Shown here in pieces: positions 24,571 to 32,746 of a stretch of 44,691 nucleotides of DNA (the stretch's first letter is position 1; each line of letters starts with the position of its first letter). Made by a program: the position numbers and the translations under genes. Source of the stretch: Solimonas variicoloris DSM 15731 (lineage in GTDB: Bacteria; Pseudomonadota; Gammaproteobacteria; Nevskiales; Nevskiaceae); contig NZ_KB907947.1 of assembly GCF_000382285.1 (NCBI RefSeq), forward strand, positions 1 through 44,691, in the 5' to 3' direction. The notes beneath the pieces were generated by a model that worked only from the letters and a program-made list of their open reading frames with translations, ran no database searches and was not told the origin of the DNA.

Positions 24571-24681
24571 AGCGGGCCTGCTCGCGCACGCCGGTGCCGG
24601 AGCCTGAACGGCCGCAGGCGCCGCCGCGCCGCTGCCGCCGGCGGCGCGCGCATCTGTCATGTGGCCGTAATTTGCGGCAAG

Positions 24682-24693
24682 ATTGTGCACAAT
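24682..24693. promoter_or_regulatory. Palindromic operator O1 (ATTGTGCACAAT) at the gntR promoter
   Basis: A perfect 12-bp palindrome, ending 18 bases before the GntR/FCD start codon at 24712. The same motif recurs at the two target promoters, so this gene is probably autoregulated. The core TTGT-GC-ACAA fits the TnGT..ACnA pattern of FadR-subfamily (FCD) sites. Confidence 0.78.
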
Positions 24694-24711
24694 GCCATCG
24701 CTGCCGCCTTC

Positions 24712-25488
24712 ATGGACGAACTTGACCCCGAGACTTCCGCCGAGCCCGCTGCCGAAGGGCTGGGCAAGCTGCACGACCTGCCGCTCGATGCGGCCATCGC
24801 CCGGCGCCTGATTCGCGACATCGTCCAGGGCCATTACGCGCCGGGGCAGTGGATCCGCGAGCAGGAAGTGGCCTCGCGCTTCGGCGTCAGCCGCACGCCG
24901 GTGCGCAATGCCTTCCGCCAGGTCGCGCGGGCCGGCTTCATCGATGTGCGGCCGTGGCGCGGCGCGCAGGTGCTGGAGCTGTCGCCGGAGGACACGCGGC
25001 ATGTGCTCGACATGCTGGAAGTCGTCTACGGCGCTGCCATGCGCATCGCTGCCGAGAGCGTGCCGGAGCGCTACTTCCCGACGCTCGACAAGATGATGCG
25101 CGCCGGCGAGGACGCCGCCGCGCGCAATTCGATGCGCGACCGCATTCAGGTCGCGTTCGATATCGGCCGGCGCCTCGCGCGCTGGAGCGGCAGCCAGCTG
25201 GCGTACGACATGGTCGAGCGCGTCGCCAGCCTCGCGCAGTGGCAGCACCGCTTCTTCGACTTCGATGTGCCGGCCGCCGCGCAGCGCTCGCTGCAGTTGC
25301 ATCGCGAGCTGATCGAGGCGGTCAAGGCGCGCCGGCCGGAAGCCGCCGAGCGCGCCGCGCGCGAGATCGTCGCGCTGTCGCGCAGCTTCCTGGTGCCGCG
25401 CATCCGTCTGGCGGCTGCCGAGCGCGCCGCCGCCGACGGCAAGCCGGCGCGCAAGCCCAGGGCACCGCGCAAGCCGCGCGAAGCCTGA
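24712..25488 (+). CDS. GntR family regulator, FCD domain; likely regulator of the ester regulon
   Basis: 258 residues. The winged helix-turn-helix is at about 20-85 (AIARRLIRDIVQGHYAPGQ, REQEVASRFGVSRTPVRNAF, ..FIDVRPWRGAQV), then a helical FCD domain. Of the usual metal-binding residues only the His in LHRELIEA is in place; the positions expected for the other histidines are Asp and Ser, so ligand binding may not use metal. The C-terminus is a Lys/Pro/Arg tail (..GKPARKPRAPRK..). ATG 24712 is preferred to 24661 because the palindromic operator lies between them. It is convergent with the serine hydrolase gene, with a long hairpin between. It probably represses the surrounding transport and esterase genes until an acyl or acyl-CoA ligand binds. 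Confidence 0.87.
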   Translation: MDELDPETSAEPAAEGLGKLHDLPLDAAIARRLIRDIVQGHYAPGQWIREQEVASRFGVSRTPVRNAFRQVARAGFIDVRPWRGAQVLELSPEDTRHVLDMLEVVYGAAMRIAAESVPERYFPTLDKMMRAGEDAAARNSMRDRIQVAFDIGRRLARWSGSQLAYDMVERVASLAQWQHRFFDFDVPAAAQRSLQLHRELIEAVKARRPEAAERAAREIVALSRSFLVPRIRLAAAERAAADGKPARKPRAPRKPREA

Positions 25489-25489
25489 A

Positions 25490-25522
25490 GCGGTCCGGGC
25501 GCCGTCGCGACGCCCGGACCGC
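25490..25522. terminator. Long GC hairpin between convergent genes
   Basis: GCGGTCCGGGCG (25490-25501), nine-base loop, CGCCCGGACCGC (25511-25522): a perfect 12-bp stem directly between the stop codons of the GntR gene and the serine hydrolase gene. It has no T-run, so it may act with Rho or as a transcript-end stabiliser. Confidence 0.55.
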
Positions 25523-25530
25523 GACCCCGC

Positions 25531-26520
25531 TCAGGTGCCGAGGAAGGCTTTGCGGATCGCCTGGCCGCACGGAATGCTGTCGCCGGGCGCGCCGGACGAG
25601 GCTTCGCGCGAGAGGATGCCGTAGTACTGCTTGTCGGCGGTGATCCACGGATAGAAGCCGAACGCGCCGGGGCTCGAATGCGCGCCGTCGCCGGGGCCGA
25701 GCGTCTTGCCGTTCGACAGCGTGCCACCGGTGTTGTCCTCGATCCAGTGATGCAGCGAGTAGTGGAAGTCGACGCTGCCGAGCGGCGTGCAGCCACTGAG
25801 TCCGCTCGCGCACGGGTAGGTGACGACCGGCGAGTAGTTCAGGTAGCTGGAAATGACGTAGTAGCCGGTCATGATCCGCTGCAGGAAAGTCGCGTAGTCC
25901 GCAGCGTTGCCCTGCATGCCGCTCGACAGTGGCAGGTTGGCATAGCCGAAGCTGGAGCCGAGGTTGAGATAGCTGTTCACTTCAGTGAACAGGGTGTTGC
26001 GCGTCTTGTTGCCGAGGTTGAGCAGTGAAGCCTGCGAGGCGACGTACTGGCCGTGGCCGCTGTTGTAGAAAAAGTGGCCGTCCGCGGCGCTGTCGTGATT
26101 GTCGTTCGACCCCACGGTGAAGCAGCCCGACACCGTCAGCGTGAGCTGGCACAGGTAGTCGTTCAGCGAGGTGTAGCCGAGCTTCATGTTCAGCGCGTCG
26201 ACGATCTGGGCGCCGCCGCTGCCGGTGGGAATGCCGCTGTAGCGCTGCAGCACATAGGCGGCGAACACCCACTTCGATGCCGAGGCCAGCGTCACCGTGG
26301 TGTTGCGCGCGAAGTCGGTGCCGCCGACCTGGCCGGACGCGATCGGGGCGCCGCTGGAGCCGCCGATCTCCCAGTAGAACGGCCGCGCGTCGGTGCAGGC
26401 CGCGCCTTCGGCGGCGGCGGTCGCCGCGGCGATGTCATAGGCGAACGCCGCGGTCGGCGCCGCCAGCAATGCGAGTGTGGCGCCGCCGAGCATCCGCGTA
26501 GCCTTCGATTTCTTCAGCAT
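25531..26520 (-). CDS. Secreted serine hydrolase, beta-lactamase-like fold
   Basis: 329 residues. Signal peptide MLKKSKATRMLGGATLALLAAPTAAFA-YD. Residues 80-83 read S-A-S-K in TLASASKWVFAAYVL, the SxxK of penicillin-recognising serine hydrolases, and YNSG (152-155) stands where their Tyr-x-Asn is expected. Cysteines 42, 124 and 133 may form disulfides. The mature part is rich in Ser, Gly and Tyr (..LNLGSSFGYANLPLSSGMQG..), as in extracellular polymer- or ester-degrading enzymes. It lies 75 bp downstream of a TonB-dependent receptor on the same strand and presumably processes what that receptor imports. A beta-lactamase function proper is unlikely. The substrate is not known. Confidence 0.75.
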   Translation of the reverse strand: MLKKSKATRMLGGATLALLAAPTAAFAYDIAAATAAAEGAACTDARPFYWEIGGSSGAPIASGQVGGTDFARNTTVTLASASKWVFAAYVLQRYSGIPTGSGGAQIVDALNMKLGYTSLNDYLCQLTLTVSGCFTVGSNDNHDSAADGHFFYNSGHGQYVASQASLLNLGNKTRNTLFTEVNSYLNLGSSFGYANLPLSSGMQGNAADYATFLQRIMTGYYVISSYLNYSPVVTYPCASGLSGCTPLGSVDFHYSLHHWIEDNTGGTLSNGKTLGPGDGAHSSPGAFGFYPWITADKQYYGILSREASSGAPGDSIPCGQAIRKAFLGT

Positions 26521-26595
26521 GTTCTCTCCTCCATGGTTTTGGGACAGCGGTGATGCAGCGGAGCCCGGACGGCGCGCCGCCCGGGCGCCGGATCG

Positions 26596-28746
26596 CTAGA
26601 AATCGACCTTCAGGTTCAGCTTCCAGGTCCGCGGCGTGCTCGCGCGCGACACCATCGGCGTGACGATCTGCGTGACGTAGAAGTAGTTGTAGAGGTTGTC
26701 GACGGTGCCGGTCAGGCTCCAGCGGCCCTGCTCGATGCCGAGGCCGAGGTCGTGCAGCAGCACATTGTCGAGCTCGCGCTTGTAGACCTCGTCCTGATAG
26801 CCGCCCCAGGCGCCGCGGAAACCGTAGTGCAGGAAGCCGATCGTGCCGCGGGTGCCGAACGGGCGCCGGTAGGTCGCCGAGGCCGCTGTCTTCCAGTGGT
26901 AGACGTACGGCACCTCGGTGCCGTCGTAGGGGCCGTTGCTGTCGATCTCGCTGTGCGCCCAGCTGCCGCTCAGATCCAGGCTCAGGCGTCCGCCGCCGAC
27001 GCGGAACGCGGCGGAGCCGTCGAGCTCGATGCCCCACTGCGTCGCGTCGCCGGCGTTGGACAGGTAGTTGAGGTTGGTGCCCGGCGCGGTCGCCGACGGC
27101 GCCTGGTTGACGATCAGCAGGTCGTTCGTCAGCGAGCGGAACGCGGCGAGGTTGAGCACGACGCGGCGGTCGAGGAAGCTGGTCTTGGCGCCGAGTTCGT
27201 AGGAGCTGATGGTTTCGCTGTCGTAGGGCAGGTCGAAGCGCGGCGCGGCCGGCGCGTTGTCGTCCGGCACGCTGTTGAAGCCGCCGGCGCGATAGGCCGT
27301 CGCGTAGCGCGCGTACAGGTTCAGCGCTTCGTTCGGCCGGTAGCTCAGCGTCGCCACCGGCGAGAGCTTGTTGAAGCTCACGTCGTCGCTTTGGCTGACC
27401 GGGAGTGAGACCGCCGTCAGTCGCGACAGCAGGTCCTGCGCCTTGTGTTCGCGCGTGTAGCGCAGCTCGGCGGTGGCGTTGAGCTGCGACGTCAGGTCGT
27501 AGCCGAGCGAACCGAACACCGCCGCCGACCAGTTGTCGGTCTCGGTGCGCGACAGGTTCGAGTTGTTGGTGATGACCTCGAAGGTGCCGTCGGTCTTCGC
27601 GTACGAGCCGCCGAGCAGCCAGGTCAGGCGCTGCGTGCCGGTCGACGCGAGCCGCACTTCCTGGCCGATGCGCCGGTAGTCCTCGTCGGACACGCGCGTG
27701 AAGCCGGTGATCGGCAGGTTGAAGAAGGCGTCGAGGTCGTCGCGCGTGGTGGCCGAGCGCTTGCGCAGCAGCGTCACCGCGCTGAGCTGCGCGAAGCCCA
27801 GCTCGTATTCGACTTCGAGAATCGAGCTGAGCTCGTGGCGGTCGTAACGGCTCGTGTCGTCCTGGTAGGAGTGGTACGGATTCTCGTGCGCGAGCGGGTT
27901 GAAGGTGCCCACCGCGTAGCTCGGGCCGTCGTCCTTGTAGTAGTCGTTGGTCAGTACCAGGTTCAGGCGCTCGGCCGGCCGCCACTGCGCGGCGACGCGG
28001 CCGCCGAGGAAGTTCTCCTGGTCGAGCGCCTTGCCGTCGCGGGTGTTGGTGAAGAAGCCGTCCGAGCGGTCGACGAAGCGGTAGCCGGCGCGCACGCCGA
28101 AGTCCGACGACACCGGCACGTTGACGATGCCGGTGTTGAGCAGATAGTCCTTGTTGCCGTAAGTCGCGTTCAGCGCCGCGCCGAGTTCCGCGAGCGGCCG
28201 CCGCGAAATCACGTTGATGGCGCCGCCGACCGCGTTCTGGCCGTACAGCGCGCCCTGCGGGCCGCGCAGCACTTCGACGCGCTCGACGTCGAACATGTCC
28301 ATGTCGCTGAAGTTGCGGCCGCCGGTATTGCCGCCGGCGATGAAGATGCCGTTGCGGTAAAGGCCGGTGGCGGTGTCGGCGTTGATGTGTCGGCCGGTGC
28401 CCTGGCCGCGCATGATGATCTCGTCGCTGTGGCTGGCGCCGAGGTCGGCAGTGGTCGCGTTCGGCACCAGCTGCACGAGTTCCTTGATGTTGTCGATGCC
28501 GCGGTCCTCGAGCGAGCCGGCGCCCAGCACCGTCGCCGCGACCGGCACGTCCTGCAGGCGTTCCTCGCGCTTGCGCGCGGTGACGACGATTTCCTCGACG
28601 TGTACGGCGCTGTCGGCCGCAGCGCCGGCGGCGGCCGGCGCCGGGCCGGCTTCCGCCGCGACGTCGGGCGGCGCTGCGCTTTGTGCCAGGACAGGGGCGC
28701 TGCTGCCGAGCACGGCCGACAGCGCCAGACGGATGAATCTGGACAT
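26596..28746 (-). CDS. TonB-dependent outer-membrane receptor 1
   Basis: 716 residues. Signal peptide MSRFIRLALSAVLGSSAPVLA-QS, TonB box EEIVVTARKR, plug domain (about 60-165: ..RLQDVPVAATVL.., GPQGALYGQNAVGGAINVIS), then a beta-barrel ending ..RTWKLNLKVDF with a terminal Phe. It belongs to the iron-complex-type receptors that in many proteobacteria carry organic substrates instead of siderophores. ATG 28746 has GGAGAG seven bases upstream; an open frame to 28836 passes through the operator and is rejected. It shares ..RGQGTGRHINADTATGLYRNGIF.. with receptor 2 of the regulon and is followed by the serine hydrolase gene. Confidence 0.92.
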   Translation of the reverse strand: MSRFIRLALSAVLGSSAPVLAQSAAPPDVAAEAGPAPAAAGAAADSAVHVEEIVVTARKREERLQDVPVAATVLGAGSLEDRGIDNIKELVQLVPNATTADLGASHSDEIIMRGQGTGRHINADTATGLYRNGIFIAGGNTGGRNFSDMDMFDVERVEVLRGPQGALYGQNAVGGAINVISRRPLAELGAALNATYGNKDYLLNTGIVNVPVSSDFGVRAGYRFVDRSDGFFTNTRDGKALDQENFLGGRVAAQWRPAERLNLVLTNDYYKDDGPSYAVGTFNPLAHENPYHSYQDDTSRYDRHELSSILEVEYELGFAQLSAVTLLRKRSATTRDDLDAFFNLPITGFTRVSDEDYRRIGQEVRLASTGTQRLTWLLGGSYAKTDGTFEVITNNSNLSRTETDNWSAAVFGSLGYDLTSQLNATAELRYTREHKAQDLLSRLTAVSLPVSQSDDVSFNKLSPVATLSYRPNEALNLYARYATAYRAGGFNSVPDDNAPAAPRFDLPYDSETISSYELGAKTSFLDRRVVLNLAAFRSLTNDLLIVNQAPSATAPGTNLNYLSNAGDATQWGIELDGSAAFRVGGGRLSLDLSGSWAHSEIDSNGPYDGTEVPYVYHWKTAASATYRRPFGTRGTIGFLHYGFRGAWGGYQDEVYKRELDNVLLHDLGLGIEQGRWSLTGTVDNLYNYFYVTQIVTPMVSRASTPRTWKLNLKVDF

Positions 28747-28787
28747 GGGTCTCTCCTCCACGCTTTGAGTATTTATTTTGCGGCGAT

Positions 28788-28799
28788 ATTGTGCACAAT
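28788..28799. promoter_or_regulatory. Operator O2a (ATTGTGCACAAT) in the divergent promoter region
   Basis: Identical to the palindrome at the GntR gene. It lies 42 bases before the receptor 1 start and 68 before the esterase start, so one bound dimer could control both. Confidence 0.8.
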
Positions 28800-28806
28800 G
28801 TTTTTC

Positions 28807-28818
28807 ATTGTCAACAAA
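28807..28818. promoter_or_regulatory. Operator O2b (ATTGTCAACAAA), imperfect
   Basis: One mismatch to ATTGT-NN-ACAAT. It starts exactly 19 bp after O2a, so two dimers would sit on nearly the same side of the helix (slightly under two turns). Confidence 0.6.
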
Positions 28819-28866
28819 ACGCCGAAACGCTGACAAAGCTGCCCGGCGACCATCGAGGAGATGCTC

Positions 28867-30216
28867 ATGTACCCCCTGCTGAAGTCGTGTGCGCCGCTGT
28901 GTGAAACGCCGGATCTGCGTCGCCGCGAAGCGCTGACGCTGTTGTCCGGTGCCGCGCTTGCCCTAGCAATTTCGCCGAAAAGTGCCTGGTCCGCAGCGCC
29001 TGACACCGGCGCGTCGCGCCTGCGTGCGGCGCTCGACGGCTGGCTCGCCGAAATTGTCGACAAAGGCTGGGTGGTCGGCGTCGCCGCCCGCGTGTTCACG
29101 CGCGGCGGGCTCGACGTCGAAGCCGCGCAAGGCTGGGCTGATCGCGAGGCCCGGAAGAAAATTGAACACAATACGATTTATCGCATCTACTCGATGACCA
29201 AGCCGCTGACGGCCGTCGTGGTGATGCAGCTGGTCGAGCGCGGCAAGCTGTCGCTCGATCAGCCGATCGCCGACTTCCTGCCGGAATTCGCGGCGCCACG
29301 CGTCTTCGTGCGCTTCGACGGCGAGACGCCGGTAACCGAGGCGGCGCAGCGGCCGATCACGGTGCGCCACCTGCTGACGCACACCTCGGGGCTCAGCCAC
29401 AGCTTCAACGACGGCATCGAGCCGACCGGCGCGCTCTACAAGCGGGCCGGCCTCGTCGCCGGCCACGAGTGCGCCGACGGCACGGTCGACAGCCTCGCTG
29501 CGCTGTCGCGGCGCATCGCGCAGATTCCGCTCGCGGCGCAGCCGGGCACGCGCTGGATCTACGGCACGTCGCTCGACATCGCCGGTCGCGTCGCCGAAGT
29601 CGCGTCCGGCGTCGAATTCGCGCAGCTGATGCGCGAGCAGCTGCTGGCGCCGCTGCGGCTGGCGGACACCACGTTCCAGCTGCAGGCGGCGCAGAAGTCG
29701 CGACTGGCCGCGCTCTACATCGCCGCGCCGGACGCCGAGACGCGCCGCGTGCCGCCCGAGCAGATTCCGTCCTGGGGCGACGAGCACGTCGTGCCGACCG
29801 GCGGCATGGGCCTGTTCTCGACGCTCGCGGATTACTCGCGCTTCGTGCGCATGCTGATGAACGGCGGCGAGCTCGACGGCGTGCGCGTGCTCGCCGAATC
29901 CGGCGTGCGGCAGATGATGACCGACCAGCTCGGACCGTCGTTCGGCACCGAGCCGCTGTCGGGCGCGGCGCGCTTCGGCCTCGGTGGCGAAGTGAAGGGT
30001 CTGGGCTTCGGGCTCGGCGGCTCGGTGCTGCGCGATGCGGCGCTGGCCGGCGGCATCGGCTCGGCGGGGGAGTACAGCTGGGGCGGCGCGGCGAGCACGA
30101 CCTTCTGGGTCAATCGCCGCGAAGGACTCGGCGCCGTGCTGATGACGCAGAAGCTGCCGTCCGGCGTGCGCCCGCTGCGCGACGAGTTCCGGCGTCTGGT
30201 CTACCGCTCGCTGTGA
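28867..30216 (+). CDS. Class-C-beta-lactamase-like secreted esterase
   Basis: 449 residues. Residues 17-42 (DLRRREALTLLSGAALALAI..) look like a Tat-type signal with RRREAL and a hydrophobic core. SMTK (109-112) is the SxxK nucleophile/base pair, IYGTSLD carries the catalytic Tyr, and YSWGGAASTTFWVN has the WGG-type third motif, as in EstB-like esterases of the beta-lactamase family. GAGGAG is six bases before ATG 28867; the ATG at 28861 touches it and is less likely. It is divergent from receptor 1 across the double operator. Expected role: hydrolysis of an ester in the periplasm or outside. Lactamase activity cannot be excluded, but context favours an ester. Confidence 0.85.
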   Translation: MYPLLKSCAPLCETPDLRRREALTLLSGAALALAISPKSAWSAAPDTGASRLRAALDGWLAEIVDKGWVVGVAARVFTRGGLDVEAAQGWADREARKKIEHNTIYRIYSMTKPLTAVVVMQLVERGKLSLDQPIADFLPEFAAPRVFVRFDGETPVTEAAQRPITVRHLLTHTSGLSHSFNDGIEPTGALYKRAGLVAGHECADGTVDSLAALSRRIAQIPLAAQPGTRWIYGTSLDIAGRVAEVASGVEFAQLMREQLLAPLRLADTTFQLQAAQKSRLAALYIAAPDAETRRVPPEQIPSWGDEHVVPTGGMGLFSTLADYSRFVRMLMNGGELDGVRVLAESGVRQMMTDQLGPSFGTEPLSGAARFGLGGEVKGLGFGLGGSVLRDAALAGGIGSAGEYSWGGAASTTFWVNRREGLGAVLMTQKLPSGVRPLRDEFRRLVYRSL

Positions 30217-30258
30217 GCGCGCGTTAAGGTCGTGCGTCATCTCCGGGGCCCGAGGACG

Positions 30259-30933
30259 ATGTCGACTCCGCTCGAAATGCCGCCGTCGGAACGTATCGCC
30301 GCCGAACTCGTGCAGCGCATCAATGACGGTCGTCTGCGGCCCGGCGAGCGCATCGTCGAGCAAGCGCTGGCCGACGAATTCGGTACCAGCCGCGGGCCGG
30401 TGCGCGATGCGCTGAAGGTGCTCGCCGCGCGCAACTGGATCGACCTGCTGCCGCGCCACGGCGCGCGCGTCGCGCACCGCGAGCGCGCGCCGGCGCTGGA
30501 GACCGCGCTGATCGGCGCGGCGATGCTCGGCCTGGCCTGCCGCTTCGCTGTCACCAAGGCGCGCGATGCCGAGGTGGAAGCGTTCTTCGCGCGCGTGCGC
30601 CGCGTCGTGCAGCTCGGCCGCGACGAGGCGGCGAGCGCCGAGGCCTTTGCCGCGGCTGCGCGCGAGGCGGGCTATTACATCATCGCGCTGGCCGATAACC
30701 GCTGTATCGACGACATCATCGGCCCGGTGCCGCGCGGCGCACTGTCGGGCTACGCCGCGCCGGCGGTGGCGAGTGCCGAGGCGCGGCTTGAAGCGGCGCA
30801 GCGCTGGGAGGCGCTGGCGGTCGCGTTCCGCCTGCGCGATCCGGTGCGCGCCGAAGCGGCCGGCCGCGCCATCGTCGAGGCCGCGCTGCAGCGCATGCTG
30901 CTCGCGCAATTGCAGGCCGCCGGCGGCGCCTGA
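30259..30933 (+). CDS. Second GntR/FCD-family regulator with degenerate ligand site
   Basis: 224 residues. Winged helix-turn-helix at about 10-78 (RIAAELVQRINDGRLRPGER, EQALADEFGTSRGPVRDAL, ..WIDLLPRHGARV), then a shortened FCD-like helical domain. The histidines that bind metal in FCD proteins are all absent: the 'D-x-x-F-H' helix reads EAFAAAA, and the last two helices lack His. It follows the esterase gene by 42 bases on the same strand and is probably co-transcribed. No ATTGT-type palindrome lies directly before it. It may be a partner, a modulator with another ligand, or a diverged paralogue of the 24712-25488 protein. Confidence 0.82.
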   Translation: MSTPLEMPPSERIAAELVQRINDGRLRPGERIVEQALADEFGTSRGPVRDALKVLAARNWIDLLPRHGARVAHRERAPALETALIGAAMLGLACRFAVTKARDAEVEAFFARVRRVVQLGRDEAASAEAFAAAAREAGYYIIALADNRCIDDIIGPVPRGALSGYAAPAVASAEARLEAAQRWEALAVAFRLRDPVRAEAAGRAIVEAALQRMLLAQLQAAGGA

Positions 30934-31027
30934 CGCAGATTTTGCCGATGGCCCGCCGCGATCCGCTGCGGGGCCGGGCGTCGCCGCCGTCCGCCCCCGG
31001 TGTGCGCGCCGCGGACCATTCCTGAAA

Positions 31028-31039
31028 ATTGTGCTCAAT
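31028..31039. promoter_or_regulatory. Operator O3a (ATTGTGCTCAAT)
   Basis: One mismatch to the palindrome; 68 bp upstream of the -35 box of the eight-gene operon and 96 bp from O3b. Confidence 0.62.
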
Positions 31040-31095
31040 AATCAAGACTCCGGTAAGCGCTCTGACCGGACCGTAGGCAATATCAATAAGAAAGT

Positions 31096-31124
31096 TTGAC
31101 TTCCGCGCAGTGCACTGCTAAAAA
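31096..31124 (+). promoter_or_regulatory. Promoter of the ester-catabolic operon
   Basis: TTGACT (31096-31101), 17-bp spacer, TAAAAA (31119-31124). The -10 box touches operator O3b, so bound repressor would block RNA polymerase. The coding start is 60 bases downstream. Confidence 0.65.
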
Positions 31125-31135
31125 TTGTACACAAT
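31124..31135. promoter_or_regulatory. Operator O3b (ATTGTACACAAT)
   Basis: Fits ATTGT-NN-ACAAT perfectly with TA->AC centre; covers the -10 to +1 region of the operon promoter. Confidence 0.75.
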
Positions 31136-31183
31136 AAACGCGAAGGCCCATGGAGGCCGGCGCATTTGCAGGAGGAGAACGGC

Positions 31184-32746
31184 ATGCGGCGAACGGCGGT
31201 TGGCATCGGCGGATGGATGGTCTGGGCGGCGGCTTGCGCCTGGGCGAGCGTCGCCGGCGCGGCCGAGCCCTCGGTGCGTCTCGACAGCGGCGTCGTGCAG
31301 GGCCTCGCCGACGGCGATGTGGCGGTGTTCCGCGGCATTCCGTACGCGCAACCGCCGCTCGGCGCGCTGCGCTGGCAGCCGCCACAGCCGGTCGAAGCGT
31401 GGACCGCGCCGCGTGCGGCGCGCGCGTTCGGTCCGGCCTGTCCGCAGCCGCCGCGCGGCAAGGGCGGGCAGCGCGGCGACGGTCTCGGTGGCGAGCCGGA
31501 GCGGCAGTCCGAGGACTGCCTCAGCCTCAACGTGTGGAGTCCGTCGCTGGCCGGCAAGGCGCCGGTGATGGTCTGGATCCACGGCGGCGCGCATCGTTAC
31601 GGCGCCGCCTCGCAGCCGTTCTACGACGGCGCCGCGCTGGCGCGGCAGGGCGTGGTGCTCGTCAGCCTCAACTACCGGCTCGGCCTGTTCGGCTACTTCG
31701 CGCATCCGGCGCTGACGGCGGAAGCCGGCGCCGAGCGTGCGTTCGGCAATTACGGCCTGCTCGACCAGCTCGCGGCGCTGCGCTGGGTGCAGCGCAACAT
31801 CGCGCAATTCGGCGGCGATCCGGCGCGCGTCACGGTGTTCGGCGAATCGGCTGGCGGCGCGAGCATCCTCTATCTGCTGACGACGCCGGCTGCGAATGGT
31901 CTGTTCGCGCAGGCGATCGTCGAATCCGGTGGCGGCTGGCAGCGCTCGCTGGCGCTGGCCGACAAGGAAGCCGAAGGCGTGCGCGCCGCGAACGCGGCCG
32001 GCCTCGACGGCGCCAAGGCCAGCGCTGCCGCGCTGCGCGCGCTGCCGGTCGAGGCGCTGAACCGGGCGATTTCGGTGGCGCCGGTGCTGAGCTTCGGCCC
32101 GTTCGTCGACGGCCGCACGGTGACGGCGTCGCCGGCGCAGCGCTTCGCCGCCGGCCACGCGCTCGACGTGCCCTTGATCATCGGCAGCAACAGCTACGAG
32201 GCCTCGCTGCTCGACACGGTCGGCGTGCCGCCGGCGACGCTGCTGCAGCGCCTGTCCGCGGCGGACCTCAAGGCCCTGCGCGCGGTCTATCCGGAACTGG
32301 CCGGCGACGACGATGCGCTGGCGCGTGCCTACTTCGCCGACGCCTCCTTCGCGGCGCCGGCGCGCTGGATCGCGGCGCACGCGCATGACGGCGCGCCGTC
32401 CTGGCTTTACCGCTTCTCTTACACGCTGCGCCCCGGCGCGCCGGGCGCCAGCCATGGCGCCGAGATTCCGTACGTGTTCAAGACGCTCGGCGTGCTGCCG
32501 GCGCTGCGTCTGTTCCTGCGCGACCGCGATCGCGCGATGAGCGACACGATCAGCGCCTGCTGGGTGGCGTTCGCGCGCAGCGGCGTACCAGCCTGCGCCG
32601 GCGCGCCGGCCTGGCCGGCCTATCAGCCGAAGACCGATACCTTGCTGGAGTTCGGCGCGCCGAGCGCATTGCGCGAGCGCTTCCGCGCGGCGGCGCTGGA
32701 CTTCCAGCAACAACGATTCGAACAGGAAACAGGAGGTGCACGATGA
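31184..32746 (+). CDS. Type-B carboxylesterase, secreted
   Basis: 520 residues. Signal peptide MRRTAVGIGGWMVWAAACAWASVAGA-AE. Alpha/beta-hydrolase of the carboxylesterase/cholinesterase type: FRGIPYAQPPLGALRW, SEDCLSLNVWSP, oxyanion HGGA (133-136), GESAG with nucleophile Ser222, and probable Glu339 (SNSYEAS) and His424 (GASHGAEIPYVF) completing the triad. AGGAGGAG stands six bases before ATG 31184; the upstream ATG at 31166 lies in the ribosome-site region. First gene of the operon, whose next gene overlaps its stop (ATGA). It probably cleaves the imported ester in the periplasm. Related enzymes act on aromatic and alkyl esters; the substrate is open. Confidence 0.9.
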   Translation: MRRTAVGIGGWMVWAAACAWASVAGAAEPSVRLDSGVVQGLADGDVAVFRGIPYAQPPLGALRWQPPQPVEAWTAPRAARAFGPACPQPPRGKGGQRGDGLGGEPERQSEDCLSLNVWSPSLAGKAPVMVWIHGGAHRYGAASQPFYDGAALARQGVVLVSLNYRLGLFGYFAHPALTAEAGAERAFGNYGLLDQLAALRWVQRNIAQFGGDPARVTVFGESAGGASILYLLTTPAANGLFAQAIVESGGGWQRSLALADKEAEGVRAANAAGLDGAKASAAALRALPVEALNRAISVAPVLSFGPFVDGRTVTASPAQRFAAGHALDVPLIIGSNSYEASLLDTVGVPPATLLQRLSAADLKALRAVYPELAGDDDALARAYFADASFAAPARWIAAHAHDGAPSWLYRFSYTLRPGAPGASHGAEIPYVFKTLGVLPALRLFLRDRDRAMSDTISACWVAFARSGVPACAGAPAWPAYQPKTDTLLEFGAPSALRERFRAAALDFQQQRFEQETGGAR

